Below, piece after piece: positions 22,882-47,365 of a DNA stretch of 64,000 nt. The notes under the pieces were generated by a model. That model made no database searches and had not been told where the DNA came from. It worked only from the letters and a program-made list of their open reading frames with translations. Source of the DNA: Diadophis punctatus similis (taxonomy: Eukaryota; Chordata; Lepidosauria; Squamata; Dipsadidae); assembly GCA_023053685.1 (NCBI GenBank), contig JALIGW010000002.1, positions 242,351,677 to 242,415,676 on the forward strand, read 5' to 3'. Both the position numbers and the translations under genes were made by a program. The first letter of the stretch is position 1, and each line of letters begins with the position of its first letter.

Positions 22882-23728
22882 AACACCACAGTATGTTTTT
22901 ATTTCCTCATCCAGAATAATAAAATAGCAATATCTAGGGATATGCTCTTTTCAATTCCACGCTACAATTTTTCCATTTCCTTGCTATTCCAAGCAGGACT
23001 TGTCTTTGAATGGGCTGGTCACGATGTCCAGAGAAAGAGAAACTGGATTATCTCCCCAAGGAGAAAATTGAAGGGATCATGTCTATAGACAACCACATCG
23101 TTTACCGCGTAGTCTACACCATGGCACAAACCTTGAAATCTGTGTATTCATCCAGATCCAAGTAGGGGCTGAGGGAGAGTGGAAAGTTCTTGGGTACTAG
23201 GAACATTAACTATGGCAGGTATTCTGCATTCCAACAACACATGTTTCTGATCAAGTGGTTTCTAACTCTGAATTGGATCCCTTTGCAAATTCCATTTTAA
23301 AGATGATATGGAAAGGATCAGAGCAGCATCCATCTCAGATTCAAACTAACCACAAAGTTGCATCTGATACCATCACAAGCAGAAGGTAACAACTCCATAA
23401 TCCCTTGTGGGGTGGAGTCTTGGCAACTGAATGGAGCTGAGTGTTTACTGGCTGGATGCCCTTCCTGTCACCAATGTGGAGGTTTTTTTTTTCAGCAGAT
23501 ATATTCTCAATGTGCCCAGAGAGAGAAATATCTGCCTCTACCTAGGAGCGAACTCACAACTTCCTGATTGTGAAGTGAGAGCTCCACCTGTAGGCCACCT
23601 TGCAAAGCTTGCAAAGCTCCTTGCCAATTAGGTATTTGGCAGCGTGTCAAGAGAGATAAAGGTTGGTGTTTATCAGCCTTCTTCCGAAAGACTGTGGCAG
23701 ACTTCTGTCGGACTAATTAACATTGGTT
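22882..23728. other. Spacer between duplication units, with a SINE remnant
   Basis: The 847-bp sequence lies between units A and B. About 23436-23602 resembles a tRNA-related squamate SINE on the minus strand (GGATGCCCTTCCTGTCACC and a B-box-like segment near AACTTCCTGATTGTGAAGTG). The rest is unassigned. Confidence 0.55.
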
Positions 23729-23935
23729 GGGACTTATTACGGCTGGGAATGAACATAATTCACAGCCGTTGAAATAAAAAGAGTTTTTTTGGGACTACGT
23801 TTGTGTTTTATGATTTATCAGGAAGCCTAGGTCAGAACACCATCCTTTAGAAATCCAGCCTTTAGGATGTTCCCCCCCCCCCATTTCAAGCAAGGGGTGA
23901 GGTGGCCACTATCTTTTTCGCTGGACAACCAGTGG

Positions 23936-24222
23936 CCTGGAGGACTTCTCTGGAGGAAAGCTATGTAGTGCTCGGGCAGTCAGTCAGTTGAGAATTCACA
24001 GAGAGTACCAATATTCCAACCCTGCCAGGAAGACACAGGCTATTAAAAAAAAGTCTGCTACAGTAGATTCCTCACCAGAAGCCAGAACGTCTGTTCAGCA
24101 CCTCTTCTCAGAGAAGCCAGGACTGGTTGCTAAGATAGAGGAAGCCAGGTAGAGGATGGAACTTGATCTGGAGACTAGAGAATGCTGAGGAAAAAGTACA
24201 TCAGGAGAAAGAGCAGGCGCAC
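23936..24222. other. Unit-B sequence deleted from unit A
   Basis: No gene recognised. Together with the 5' part of the adjacent MITE it is missing from unit A, where the flanks join at a shared AGT near 8612. Confidence 0.6.
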
Positions 24223-24570
24223 CAGTGGTGGGTTCCTACCGGTGTGGTCGACTCTGCTGCACCGGTAGCAGCCGGCAGATTACACAATTTGTGCGTGACA
24301 GCTCTGGTGCCATCTTCACTAGTCCATCGTGCATTGCCATCTTTTTTTCAGAATTTTTGGGCTTTTTGGCTTTCTGCACATGCGCAGAAGCAAAATCTAG
24401 TGAGGGGACACGCGCATGTGCGAGATTTCAGCTATTTTTTCCTTCCTGCGCATGCACAGAAGCAAATTCATGCAAGGGGTTGCGCGCGCGCAGCGAGCGC
24501 GTGTGTGTACAAAATGTGGCGATGCATGCACAGCGCACCGGTAGCGAGGTAAGAGAGCAACCCACCCCTG
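24223..24570. mobile_element. CAGTGGTGGG-type hAT MITE (complete, unit B)
   Basis: It begins CAGTGGTGGGTTCCTACCGG and ends CAACCCACCCCTG, with flanking octamers aggcgcac (24215-24222) and aggcacac (24571-24578). The interior is rich in CpG and GCGCATGCGCA-like phrases. No coding capacity. Confidence 0.85.
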
Positions 24571-24698
24571 AGGCACACCAATACCAATTAGAGCTTTTAA
24601 AGCTGGAAAATCACATCATCAACACTAACCCTTCTCCTTCCAGTACAACCCATACTTTGGTGAAATGGAAATATCAGTTTCCAAAGAACCAAGTAGAA

Positions 24699-25084
24699 GA
24701 TGATGTTGAGTTCCTCCTAAGTAACTTTGAAAATAACTGCCAAGGTTACAGCACTAAAGCCTAGGACATGGCTCATATGTTAGATATTGCCTAACTTGTA
24801 TGCTTAGGAAAAGGAGGACTGCTAAAAGTTTAAAAAACACGAATATCAATGATAAAGTCATTTATTTTATGGTTTGATGATTATCTTGGATTTTGCAGAT
24901 TAATCTAACAGTGTTCGTATTATTATTTCCTTTAGTTTTAAATATCCTAAATTGTTAAACGGATGCAAAGGAATCATATAAAATCAATATTTATTTATTT
25001 ATTTATTTCATTTCATTTCTGTAACATTTCTATAAAAATTACAATGAATAAATAATGTTATTAGCCTAAGAAAGAATTTCTTGA
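24699..25084 (-). other. 3' flank / probable 3' UTR of V2R copy B
   Basis: Nearly identical to 10870-11253, including the ATTT-rich stretch that gives AATAAA motifs on the minus strand about 80 bp after the stop. Confidence 0.5.
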
Positions 25085-37825
<12,741 letters not shown>

Positions 37826-38385
37826 CCCTCCTTGGGCTTAACCAGCCACTTCTCTGTTTCTAAATGAAGAGTTCGATGAAATTTAAAGCACTCTCGGAAC
37901 ATTGAAATGCCAGTGGCTTTCCTGACTCAGACAAAGACCAACTAAACTTCACCTGCCAAGGAGAGAAAGTACATTCAAGAGCAGAGCCCCTGCCTATCCT
38001 AAATCTTGTGCAAAATGACACCCAGCATGGCTGATGTAATTTATCCTTCCATCTTGCTTCAGTCTGGTGTTTACATCAAAGGCAATTACTGGAGAAGTGG
38101 CAGATGAGGTCTCAAAGACAGGGTCAGTGATAATTATAGTGATAAGAAGTTTCTGCTCTGTGGATTCAAAACTTATTTGGAGCTCCATGTGCAGAGGGGT
38201 TGCTGGAGAGAAAAAAACCCATCTTACTGAGAAATCACAGATACACCCCCGGGTGCATTGTTCTGTAGTGGTTGTGGTGTTTCTTGTCAGGACATGCCCA
38301 GAAAGGGATGCTGCAAGTAGATATTCAATACTTTCTTGTGTAACTTCTGGTGTCCTTCAATATTTTCTGTTGTCTCCAGAGACTT
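37826..38385 (-). other. 5' flank / probable promoter region of V2R copy B
   Basis: Collinear with 21914-22465. No discrete motif is defended. Confidence 0.4.
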
Positions 38386-39790
38386 ATATATTTATTTTTA
38401 TTTATTTATTTGTGAGATTTATATACCGCCTCACAGTGCAAGCACTCTCTAAGTGGTTTACACCAGTAAGCAGTGTACACGACAAACTACTTCTGAAACT
38501 AAAATCCTATGGCATTTCTGGACCCCTACATGATTGGATAACTGCGTTCCTGTCTAACAGACAACAAGTGGTCAAAATAGGAAGTGCCATATCAAATCCT
38601 GCTCCTGTCAACAGTGGTGTCCCTCAAGGCAGTGTTCTAGGACCAACACTCTTCATACTCTACATAAACGATCTTTGTGATCATATTATAAGCAACTGCG
38701 TTCTCTTTGCTGATGATGTTAAACTATTTAACACCACCGACAATGTTGCTACCCTTCAAAAAGACCTTGACCATGTAGCAGAATGGTCAAACAACTGGCA
38801 ACTTCAAATCTCAACCAACAAATGCTCTGTCTTACACATTGGCAAAAAAAATCAGAATACAAAATACAAACTTGGAGGAAACGAACTTGTAGATGACCCT
38901 CATTCTGTCAAAGACCTTGGAGTACTCATATCCAACGACCTAAGTGCTAGAGCCCACTGTAACAACATTGCCAAAAAGGCACTAACAGTTGTTAATCTAA
39001 TCTTGCGTAGCTTCTTCTCTGGCAACATTACATTACTAACCAGAGCATACAAACATTTGTTAGACCAATTCTGGAATACAGCTCACCTGTCTGGAACCTG
39101 CACTGCATATCAGACATAAATACAATCGAGAGAGTCCAGAAATATTTCACAAGAAGAGTCCTTCACTCCTCCGCTCACAACAAAATACCTTATTCCACCA
39201 GACTTGAAATACTGGGATTAGACAATTTACAACTACGTCGCCTCCGATCTGATCTAAATGTAGTTCATAAAATCATATACCAAAATGTCCTTCCTGTTAA
39301 TGACTACTTCAGCTTCAACCGCAACAATACACGAGCACGTAATAGATTCAAACTAAATGTAAAGCGCTCCAAACTCGACTGCAGAAAATACGACTTCAGC
39401 AACAGAGTGATCAATGCCTGGAATGCACTACCTGACTCTGTGGTTTCTTCCCCAAACCCCAAAAACTTTAACCTTAGACTGTCTACAGTCGACCTCTCCT
39501 CATTTCTAAGAGGTCTGTAAGGGGCGTGCATAAGCGCACCAGGGTGCCTACCGTCCCTGTCCTACTGTCCTATTGTCTCTTTTATCGTTACTTTTTACTT
39601 ATGTTTATACAAATTACTACTATCCTATACATGTTTGACAAATAAATAAATAAATAAATAAATAAATAAATATTTATATTGCCCCCAACAATCTGGGTCC
39701 TCATTTTACCTACCTCGGAAGGATGGAAGGCTGAGTCAACCTTGAGCCGGTGAGATTTGAACCGCTGACCTGCGGATCACTGACTGCTGG
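38386..39790 (-). mobile_element. Sauria SINE split by a LINE (unit B)
   Basis: The SINE halves at 38386-38477 and 39672-39790 correspond to the intact copy at 22466-22676 in unit A; the interior is a plus-strand LINE. Confidence 0.85.
38478..39671 (+). mobile_element. CR1/Rex-like LINE inserted only in unit B
   Basis: A 5'-truncated element of about 1.2 kb ending in (AAAT)n. The translated RT part contains [20 protein letters not shown] and CVLFADDVKLF (catalytic FADD), then KDLGVLISNDLS. The frame shifts near 39080 and continues to a C-terminus ending LSSFLRGL. Its 3' UTR matches the fragments at 2938-3114 and 14730-14954, which identifies their family. Confidence 0.88.
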
Positions 39791-40352
39791 AGAAGGTCAA
39801 GCAGAGCTATGGAGTTTGGTGCTACTCTGTATTGGTGCCACTTAACTCAGAGTCTCCCGGGAGTTGGGCGGCATACAAATCTATTTAAATAAATAAATCT
39901 ATTTAAATCTATTTGAATAAATAAATAAACTCTATTGTTGCCTTCTATTTAATGCCGAGGAAGCAATCGGTAGCCTTGAACCCTGCCGAATTTTAAAAGT
40001 AGGGCCTGTTTGGGTTTTTCTTTTCTTTTTCTTTTTTTTAATTTTTTTTGTTTTTTATTGAACACACAAAACAAGACAAAACAAAACGTATAACAAACAG
40101 GTGGGGCATTTGTAGCCCCCTTTCCATCAAAAGCTGTTGCCGGATTATTACATTTTATACAGTATTTTGTTTAATATTCATATTACTCTCACATTAAACT
40201 CTATTGTTGCCTTCTATTTAATGCCGAGGAAGCAATCGGTAGCCTTGAACCCTGCCTAATTTTAAAAGTAGGGCCTGTTTGGGCTTTTCTTTTCTATGAG
40301 ATCCTCATATATTAATATGAGTGTATGAATGAGTGATCTGGGTGCAAGTGTG
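39672..40352. other. Unit-B right end with an internal direct duplication
   Basis: A segment of about 85 bp (CTCTATTGTTGCCTTCTATT...) occurs at about 39929-40013 and again at 40197-40281. The copies flank about 180 bp of T/A-rich sequence that contains ACACAAAACAAGACAAAACA. Unit A has a single copy near 22738, so this is a local duplication, possibly accompanying an insertion. Confidence 0.6.
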
Positions 40353-40500
40353 GATGTTGGATAACCATTTGTCTGAAGTAGTGTAGGGTTTCCTGCCTAA
40401 GCAGAAGGTTGGACTAGAAGACCTCCAAGGTCCCTTCCAACTCTGTTGTTGTTGTTGTTGCTGTTGCTGTTATTATCATTATCATTATCATTATTATTAT
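40353..40500 (+). mobile_element. CR1 3' terminus with (TGT)n(ATT)n tail
   Basis: It contains the CR1 last codons (DNHLSEVV) and the 3' phrase GGACTAGAAGACCTCCAAGG. Its left end coincides with the right edge of duplication unit B. Confidence 0.85.
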
Positions 40501-40860
<360 letters not shown>

Positions 40861-42094
40861 ATATGCTCAGCCCCCTGTGGATTCCATTTACTTTTATCTA
40901 GCACCTTTGATAGTTAGTTTGATAGACAGACTTTGATAGTTAGTTGGCCAGATTCTTGTGCATAGGTAGCAATAATAAACTCTTCTGTGCTTTTAACTCA
41001 GTGAACGCCCCTGGTTATTTTCACCTGATATTAATCTGGTGAACTCACTAAACTTTTCATGGAGTATAATGAAAACCCCAGCGTTAAACATTAAAAAGAA
41101 CCCTAGATTGTAGTGTTAAAAGTGTTAATATCATGTTCTAAAATGCTAATAAGGAAGCCTGGAATTCAAGGCAACACTATGTTAAAGAGATATCATAAGA
41201 ATTAAAGACCGACTTCGTTATTGAATCATGATTATAAAGTGTTTACATTTATTTTGGTTGATTGATTATAAAACAAATTTTAAAAAATTATTCATGAAAA
41301 TCATGAAAGACAAAAGGCAATGGGAGAGCTGTATTGGATGTAATAGAATATTTACAACAACGTAATGAAAAAAAAACCCTGGGTTAATATTTCTAGGTGC
41401 AAAGGAAACTATTTAGCAATCCAAGGAAGATGGGTGTTTAAAAATCTGAAAAATTCATAATTAAATTCAAACATTTGAATTTAAAGTCCTGAAAGATATT
41501 GACTTTAGCAAATAAATAAATAAATAAACTAAGTTGTTGTATATGTTTCAGAAGATTCAAATTATGGTTAATGGTGATCTAACTAAACCATGTGATATGT
41601 AGAAGAGGACAAGTCAAGCTTGTCCTTTGTCCCCTTTGTTGTTCATTTTGTCTCTTAGGTGTTGACTTGTCATGGCCAAGGAGGAAGAAGAGCAAAAGTT
41701 AGGTTCCGTTAGGTTGGTTGCCTAGCAACAGAGTCAAGATTCTGACCAGTGACAGTTGGCGTCAGTTGGCTGCAGCCACATTCCGAGGTGTGTCAGCCCA
41801 TAGAAGAGATTGGGTTCCCTCGCTTCTCTTTGCTGGAAATGACATTTAACTCCACTGTGACCCCTGTGTATGAATTTCACTCTTGGTTCAAATCCAGGCT
41901 GGAGAGCACAGTACAAATTGCTTGAAGCAGAGGCGAAGTTCATTTGACATGGTCACTTTTATAGAGCAGCTTTTCTATTGTCCCCAGAAAGCCCGTGAAC
42001 TCAGCCTGCCTTATGGGGGTTACTGAAGGGCACAAAGGATCCAGTAGAGAAGAAGGCATGCTTTCATTCTAGGGAGAGGGTTGCAATATAAAAA
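40861..42094. other. No recognised gene
   Basis: AT-rich, apparently unique sequence. Short open frames on both strands have no family features. Confidence 0.5.
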
Positions 42095-42712
42095 AAAAGT
42101 GTGCAGCAGCAGCCAAAAAGCAACGCAGTCCTGAGCTGCATAAACAGAGGGATACAATCAAGGACCAGAGAGGTACTAGTACCACTCTATAAAGCCTTGG
42201 TCAGACCACACCTAGAGTACTGCATCCGGTTTTGGTCACCACACTACAACAAAAGACATTGAAACTCTAGAGAAAGTGCAGAAGAGAGCAACCAGGATGA
42301 TAAAGGGTCTGGAAAATAAAACATACAAAGAGCGGTTGCAGGAACTGAGCTTGGCCAGTCTGGCGAAGAGAAGGACCAGGGGTGACATGATAGCAGTGTT
42401 CTAATACTTGAGGGGATGCCACAGAGAGGAGGGGGTCAGGCTGTTCTCAATGGCACCAGAAAGCCAAACAAGGAGTAACGGATGGAAGCTGACGAAGGAG
42501 AGATTCAACCTGGAAGTGAAGAGAAACTTTCTGACGGTGAGAGCAATCAACCAGTGGAACAGCTTGCCAGCGGAGGTTGTGAGAGCCCCAACTCTTGCGA
42601 CCTTCAAGGGGAGACTGGACTGCCATCTGTCTCAAATGGTGTAGGAACTCCTGCTTGAGCAGGGGGTTGGACTAGATGACCTACAAGGTCCCTTCCAACT
42701 CTAATAATAAAT
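42095..42712 (+). mobile_element. CR1 LINE 3' portion
   Basis: RT C-terminal sequence (for example [36 protein letters not shown]) is followed by the classic CR1 3' UTR phrase GGTTGGACTAGATGACCTAC and CTTCCAACTCTAATAATAAA. 5' truncated. The frame is broken once near 42400. Confidence 0.9.
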
Positions 42713-42855
42713 CTAAACATCTAATATGTACCTTTGGTCAGTCAGGGGTGACCTTGAGGATGGGGAGTTTATGAGAGGAAATGTATCATTGGAACTAGGA
42801 ACTTATAATATCTAGAGATGATAAAAATCCAATCAATATCCATTTCCTTCCAGTA

Positions 42856-43264
42856 CAGGTAGTCCTCAATTTACAACCATTCGTTTTAGTGACCAAAGTT
42901 ACAACAGCACTGAAAAAAGGGACTTATGACCATTTTTCACACTTATGACCATCGAAGCATTCCCCCATAGTCACACGATTTACATTTATGATGGTTGCAG
43001 GGACAACGGTTCACATTTATGACACTGGTTGCAGTGTCCCAGGGTCATGGGATCACTTTTTTGCAACCTTCTGACAAGCAAAGTCAATGGGGAAACCAGA
43101 TTCGCTTAACGACTGAGTTACTAATTTAACAACTGCAGTGATTCACTTAAGAAATGTGGCAAGAAAAGTTATAAAGTGGGGGGGGGCAAAAGTCACTTAA
43201 CAAATGTCTTACTTAATAACATAAATGTTGGGCTCAATTGTGGTTGTAAATTGAGAACTACCTA
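42856..43264. mobile_element. MITE with TA target duplication
   Basis: A 409-bp element with inverted termini CAGGTAGTCCTCAATTTACA and TGTAAATTGAGAACTACCTA, flanked by TA. TA duplications suggest the Tc1/mariner group. No coding sequence. A small hAT MITE has inserted at its right end. Confidence 0.72.
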
Positions 43265-43267
43265 TAC

Positions 43268-43402
43268 CAGAGGTCTCCAATCTTGGCAACTTTAAGACTT
43301 GTGGACTTCAACTTCCAGAATTCCTCAGCCAGCTTTGCTGGCTGAGGAATTCTGAGAGTTGAAGTCCACAAGTCTTAAAGTTGCCAAGGTTGGAGACCCC
43401 TG
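43268..43402. mobile_element. Palindromic hAT MITE, perfect 8-bp TSD
   Basis: A 135-bp element that is almost entirely one inverted repeat. It starts CAGAGGTCTCCAATCTTGGC and ends GCCAAGGTTGGAGACCCCTG, with flanking octamers acctatac at 43260-43267 and 43403-43410 identical. Its transcript would form a hairpin of about 65 bp. Confidence 0.92.
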
Positions 43403-43410
43403 ACCTATAC

Positions 43411-43796
43411 TACACAGACCTCAGAGGAATGGGAATACTGATACACTACAGCTATTAAGAAGATGAGGCTGAGATCTTCCTAAGTAATTTAGAAGAAATC
43501 TGCCAAACTTTCATAGAGCCCAAGACATTGATCATATGTATTCTCTCTTAAAGGGTTGCTTAAGTCTAATACTGGCTAACTGGTGTACTGAAGTAAAGAA
43601 TGACTACCACTAACTTAAAAACATATACTTGAAGCAGAAGAAAGCAGAAGAATGTTTTTCTTACTGAGGAAGGTGAACAAAGAGAATGAACTGGGAAAAG
43701 AACTTTGTTCAAGCACAAATACTGGCCTAGAATTTAAAACAAATGCAAATTTCAGGCAACAGATCTTTTTCAATTGAATCCATGGCCTTGGGAACT
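43411..43796. other. No recognised feature
   Basis: The first part resembles the 3' flank of the V2R genes only weakly; nothing else seen. Confidence 0.4.
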
Positions 43797-45134
43797 AATT
43801 TAATTTAATTTAATTTAAAGTTCTTATAGGCCGCCCAATCCCGTAGGACTCAGGGCAGCGTACAGCAGGAATAAGAACAATACAAATAATACATAATAAT
43901 TAAAAACATTACATAATTTTAAAAACCATTCATTCATGGGGAATCCGATCTTCTTCACCCCACCTGCCGGAAGAGCTTTTACAGCTTTTAGATTTTTTAT
44001 TATTAGAGTTGGAAGGGACCTTGTAGGTCATCTAGTCCAACCCCCTGCTCAAGCAGGAGTTCCTACACCATTTGAGACAGATGGCAGTCCAGTCTCTCCT
44101 TGAAGGTCGCAAGTGTTGGGGCTCTCACAACCTCTGCTGGCAAGCTGTTCCACTGGTTGATCGCTCTCACCGTCAGAAAGTTTCTCCTCACTTCCAGGTT
44201 GAATCTCTCCTTGGTCAGCTTCCATCTGCTTTGCGGAAGTCCAGTAGAGTGGGGATAGTCCGGATCTCTGGTGGGAGTTGGTTCCAGAGAGATGGGGCTC
44301 CCACAGAAAAGGCTCTCCCCCGTGGACCCGCCAACCAACATTGTTTGGCTGATGGGACCTGGAGGATGCCAATTCTGTGGGACCTAACTGGTCATAGGGA
44401 GGAATGTGCTAGGATGCGGTCTCGGAGGTAACCTGGTCCTGAGCCATGTAGGGCTTTAAAGGTCAAAACCAACACCTTAAATTGCGACCGGAGACTAATA
44501 GGCAGCCAATGCAACTGGCGGAGAATAGGTGTTACATGGGTGTATCTCGAAACACCCAGCACAGCTCGCACAGCTGCATTCTGTACCAATTGCAGTCTCC
44601 AGATGTTCTTTGAGGGTAGCCCCATGTAGAGCGTGTTACAGTAGTCCAGCCATGAGGTGACAAGGGCATGAGTGACTGTGAGCAAAGCCTCCCTCTCCAA
44701 GTAGGGTCGCAATTGGTGCACAAGCCGGACCTGTGCAAAGGTCCCCCTAGCCACAGCTGAAAGATATTGCTCCAATTTTAGCTGTGGGTCTAGGAGAACA
44801 CCCAAATTGCGAACCCGTTCCGAGGGAGTCAATTTTTCTCCCCCAAGAACCAAGGAGGGGAAGTCGACATAATCCCTGGGGGGCAATATCCACAGCCACT
44901 CAGTCTTGTCAGGGTTGAATTTGAGCCTATTCATTCCCATCCAGACCCTCACATCGTCCAGGCAGCAGCACATTACATTGGCTGCTTCCCTGAACTAACA
45001 CAGAGTGGAGATGTGCAACTGGGTATCATCAGCATACGGCTGATACCTCACCCCATGTCTTCGGATGATCTCACCCAGCGGTTTCATGTAAATGTTAAAC
45101 AGGATGGGCGAGAGGACCGAGCCCTGAGGCACTA
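43797..45134 (-). mobile_element. L2 LINE, 5' truncated, with nested CR1 fragment
   Basis: It begins with an (AATTT)n tail and the L2 3' UTR and reaches back to the RT region at 45134. The C-terminal coding part (44973-44392) includes NLGVLLDPQLKLEQYL and LDYCNTLYMGLPSKN and is still open for 193 codons. A minus-strand CR1 3' end lies inside at 43999-44227. Confidence 0.88.
43999..44227 (-). mobile_element. CR1 3' end nested in L2
   Basis: GAGTTGGAAGGGACCTTGTAG and CATCTAGTCCAACCCCCTGC are the reverse of the CR1 3' end; the coding remnant is [20 protein letters not shown]. Confidence 0.88.
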
Positions 45135-46331
45135 GCCAAAGCCTGCCTGATCACCTTATCCCAAATCTCAAGGCATTTTGAATAGAGGCAATGATGGAAA
45201 CCTGAGACAGAAAAATCAACACAGAGATCAGATCATGAATCATCTGAAAACACAGACAAACTTTATTCCCAATACAACTCCAGCAATGAGTAAAGTGGCA
45301 GAGGGAGGATCTTTTCTCTTTCTCCCTTCTCTTTAGAGTTGTTTCTTCAAGGAATGAAGAGACGGTTAGGAATGGATCACCAGCTTTCCTTGCTCCCCTG
45401 TTTGGGGTGACATTTCGGTGATATTTCAGGAATGTTTTCCTGACATTTCCCATCATAGATTCTTTCCCCACCATTGGATGTGATAAAGACAGTTCTCCTC
45501 TAGGCAGTTTCTAAAGAAGGTGGGCTTTTCCTTGCAGCTCCCTAGTTAAGTCTGGATAAGTGACATTTCAGGAATGTTTTCCTGATATTTCCCATCATAG
45601 ATTATTTTCCCATTCACATGGCACAATGCTGAAAGCTTTCCATTCTGGGAACCAGAATATTGTGTGGTTTCTTTAGATAAGAGACCAATCTGATTTGAAT
45701 ATGATCTCTTTTTTCTTCCCTGGATCAAGTCTTCATGGAGGTTGTTGAACCTTCCAAGTGCATTTTTGCATTGTGTCATTCCTTTGATCCTTTGAAAGGG
45801 TGTTAGGACACCAAAGTCCTGAACTTCTGAGGTCCCACAAAGTCTATGATGTCTCATAACTCCTGCAGAAATAACTGGTGAAGGTCATACAGAGTGTTGC
45901 CACTAGGGTTCATCTGCATGTTCTTGACATCCAGGTTTACAGCTCTCATCTACATTCAATAATAAATCGTAAAGAGAGAAAGGCAGCATGTTCAAAGAAA
46001 TTAAATTTTGATATATATCCCACTTTAGGCTATGTACTCTTTCTCACTTTCTTTTGGGAATCTTTTCTCTTCTGCATTTGTTTCATGTTGATATAGCTGT
46101 CTTATTTCTTAGCCTATCCATTCTAGCTGTATGGAAATTTTATTTATTAATTAATATATTTTACTGTTTGATGATTATGTTGCATTGTAATTGGATTAGG
46201 CTTAAACTCTTCATATTTCTATTTCATTTTTAAAATAACCTTAATTGTCAAATTGAGGCAAAGGAAGCATAGAAGTACAATATTAACTGCAATGAAAAAT
46301 GAAATGTTATGAGCCTAAAACAGTTTCACTA
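45135..46331. other. 3' flank of third V2R, with a short direct repeat
   Basis: A segment of about 45 bp containing ATTTCAGGAATGTTTTCCTG and TTTCCCATCATAGATT occurs twice (about 45420-45466 and 45566-45608). Two minus-strand open frames (45857-45546 and 45474-45151) overlap it but match no family I recognise. Confidence 0.45.
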
Positions 46332-47236
46332 TTATTTCCCTACTTTTATCACTAGATGTTCTTTAGTATTTAGATCTGGCCTCAGGATGATAATGTAGCA
46401 TTTGGGGAAGAAGATGCAGCCCAGCAGCCCAGCACTGGAGCCCAAGATAGAGAAGACCTGCACAATCACCATGGACTTTCCCTTGGTGCTCAGGTAGGTG
46501 GGCAGAAAGGAAACCCAGATGCTGCAAAAGACCAGCATGCTGAAGGTGATCAGTTTGGCTTCATTAAAGGCCCCAGGCAGGTTCCTAGCTAAGAAGGCTA
46601 CAATGAAGCAAATGACAGCTAGGAAACACATATAACCGAGCACAACATAAAACATGGTGACTGAGCCTTCATTGCATTGAAGGATGATCTCTCCAGGCTG
46701 GGAGTGGAGGTCAGACTCAGGGAATGGGGGAGAAATTCCCAGCCACATGGCACAGATGACAAATTGGCCAGCAGAGCCAGAAAGGATGATGGAGTTAGCC
46801 AAGCTCTTCCCCAACCATCTTCTCATCCTGTTCCCTGGTTTTGAGGCCAGGAATGCCAATACCACTGTGATTGTTTTGGCCAATACAGAAGACACAGCTA
46901 CTGAGAAGACAATGCTGAACACTGCTTGTCGGAGAAGGCAGGTGGCTTTCCTTGGTTGACAAATGAAGAGTAAAGGAGATAAGAAGCAAAGCAGGATGGA
47001 GACCAGGAGGATGTAGGAGAGGTCTCGGTTGTTGGCTTTGACAATGGGAGTTTCTTGGTATTTAAGGAATATGGCTAAAACAAAGCCTGTGGTTAGGAAC
47101 AAGAGTAGAGCAAATGAGACAAGGATAATGCTCAGATGTTCTTCATAGGAAAGGAAGGTTATTCTTTTGGGGAAACACTGGACTCTGTTCTCATTTGGAT
47201 ATTGATCATCTGGGCACTTGATGCAGTTTTCAGTAT
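46332..47236 (-). CDS. V2R copy C exon 6: seven-transmembrane domain
   Basis: A 905-bp exon, the same length as in copies A and B, acceptor TTTTTTCAG. It encodes [27 protein letters not shown], then seven hydrophobic helices with [48 protein letters not shown] and [13 protein letters not shown], and ends VIKVGK plus stop. No lesion was seen. It is clearly more diverged than A and B are from each other, so it separated earlier. Only exons 5 and 6 lie within the window. Confidence 0.95.
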
Positions 47237-47365
47237 CTGAAAAAATAGAAATTCGTATTTATTTTATAGTCTCCCCTTTCACATTGCAAGAAAGACTTTC
47301 CTGGAATGACAGCTTATATTGAGAGATAGGAAAGCCCTAATAAATAGTAAAAAAATACCTGTACA
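47237..47365 (-). other. V2R-C intron 5, exon-6-proximal part
   Basis: Short intron stretch resembling the same region of copies A and B. Confidence 0.6.

Noticed and set aside
38067..39119. A 350-codon plus-strand frame looking like one protein
   Set aside because: Chimera of V2R 5' flank, SINE tail and LINE reverse transcriptase; only the part after about 38478 is real RT sequence.
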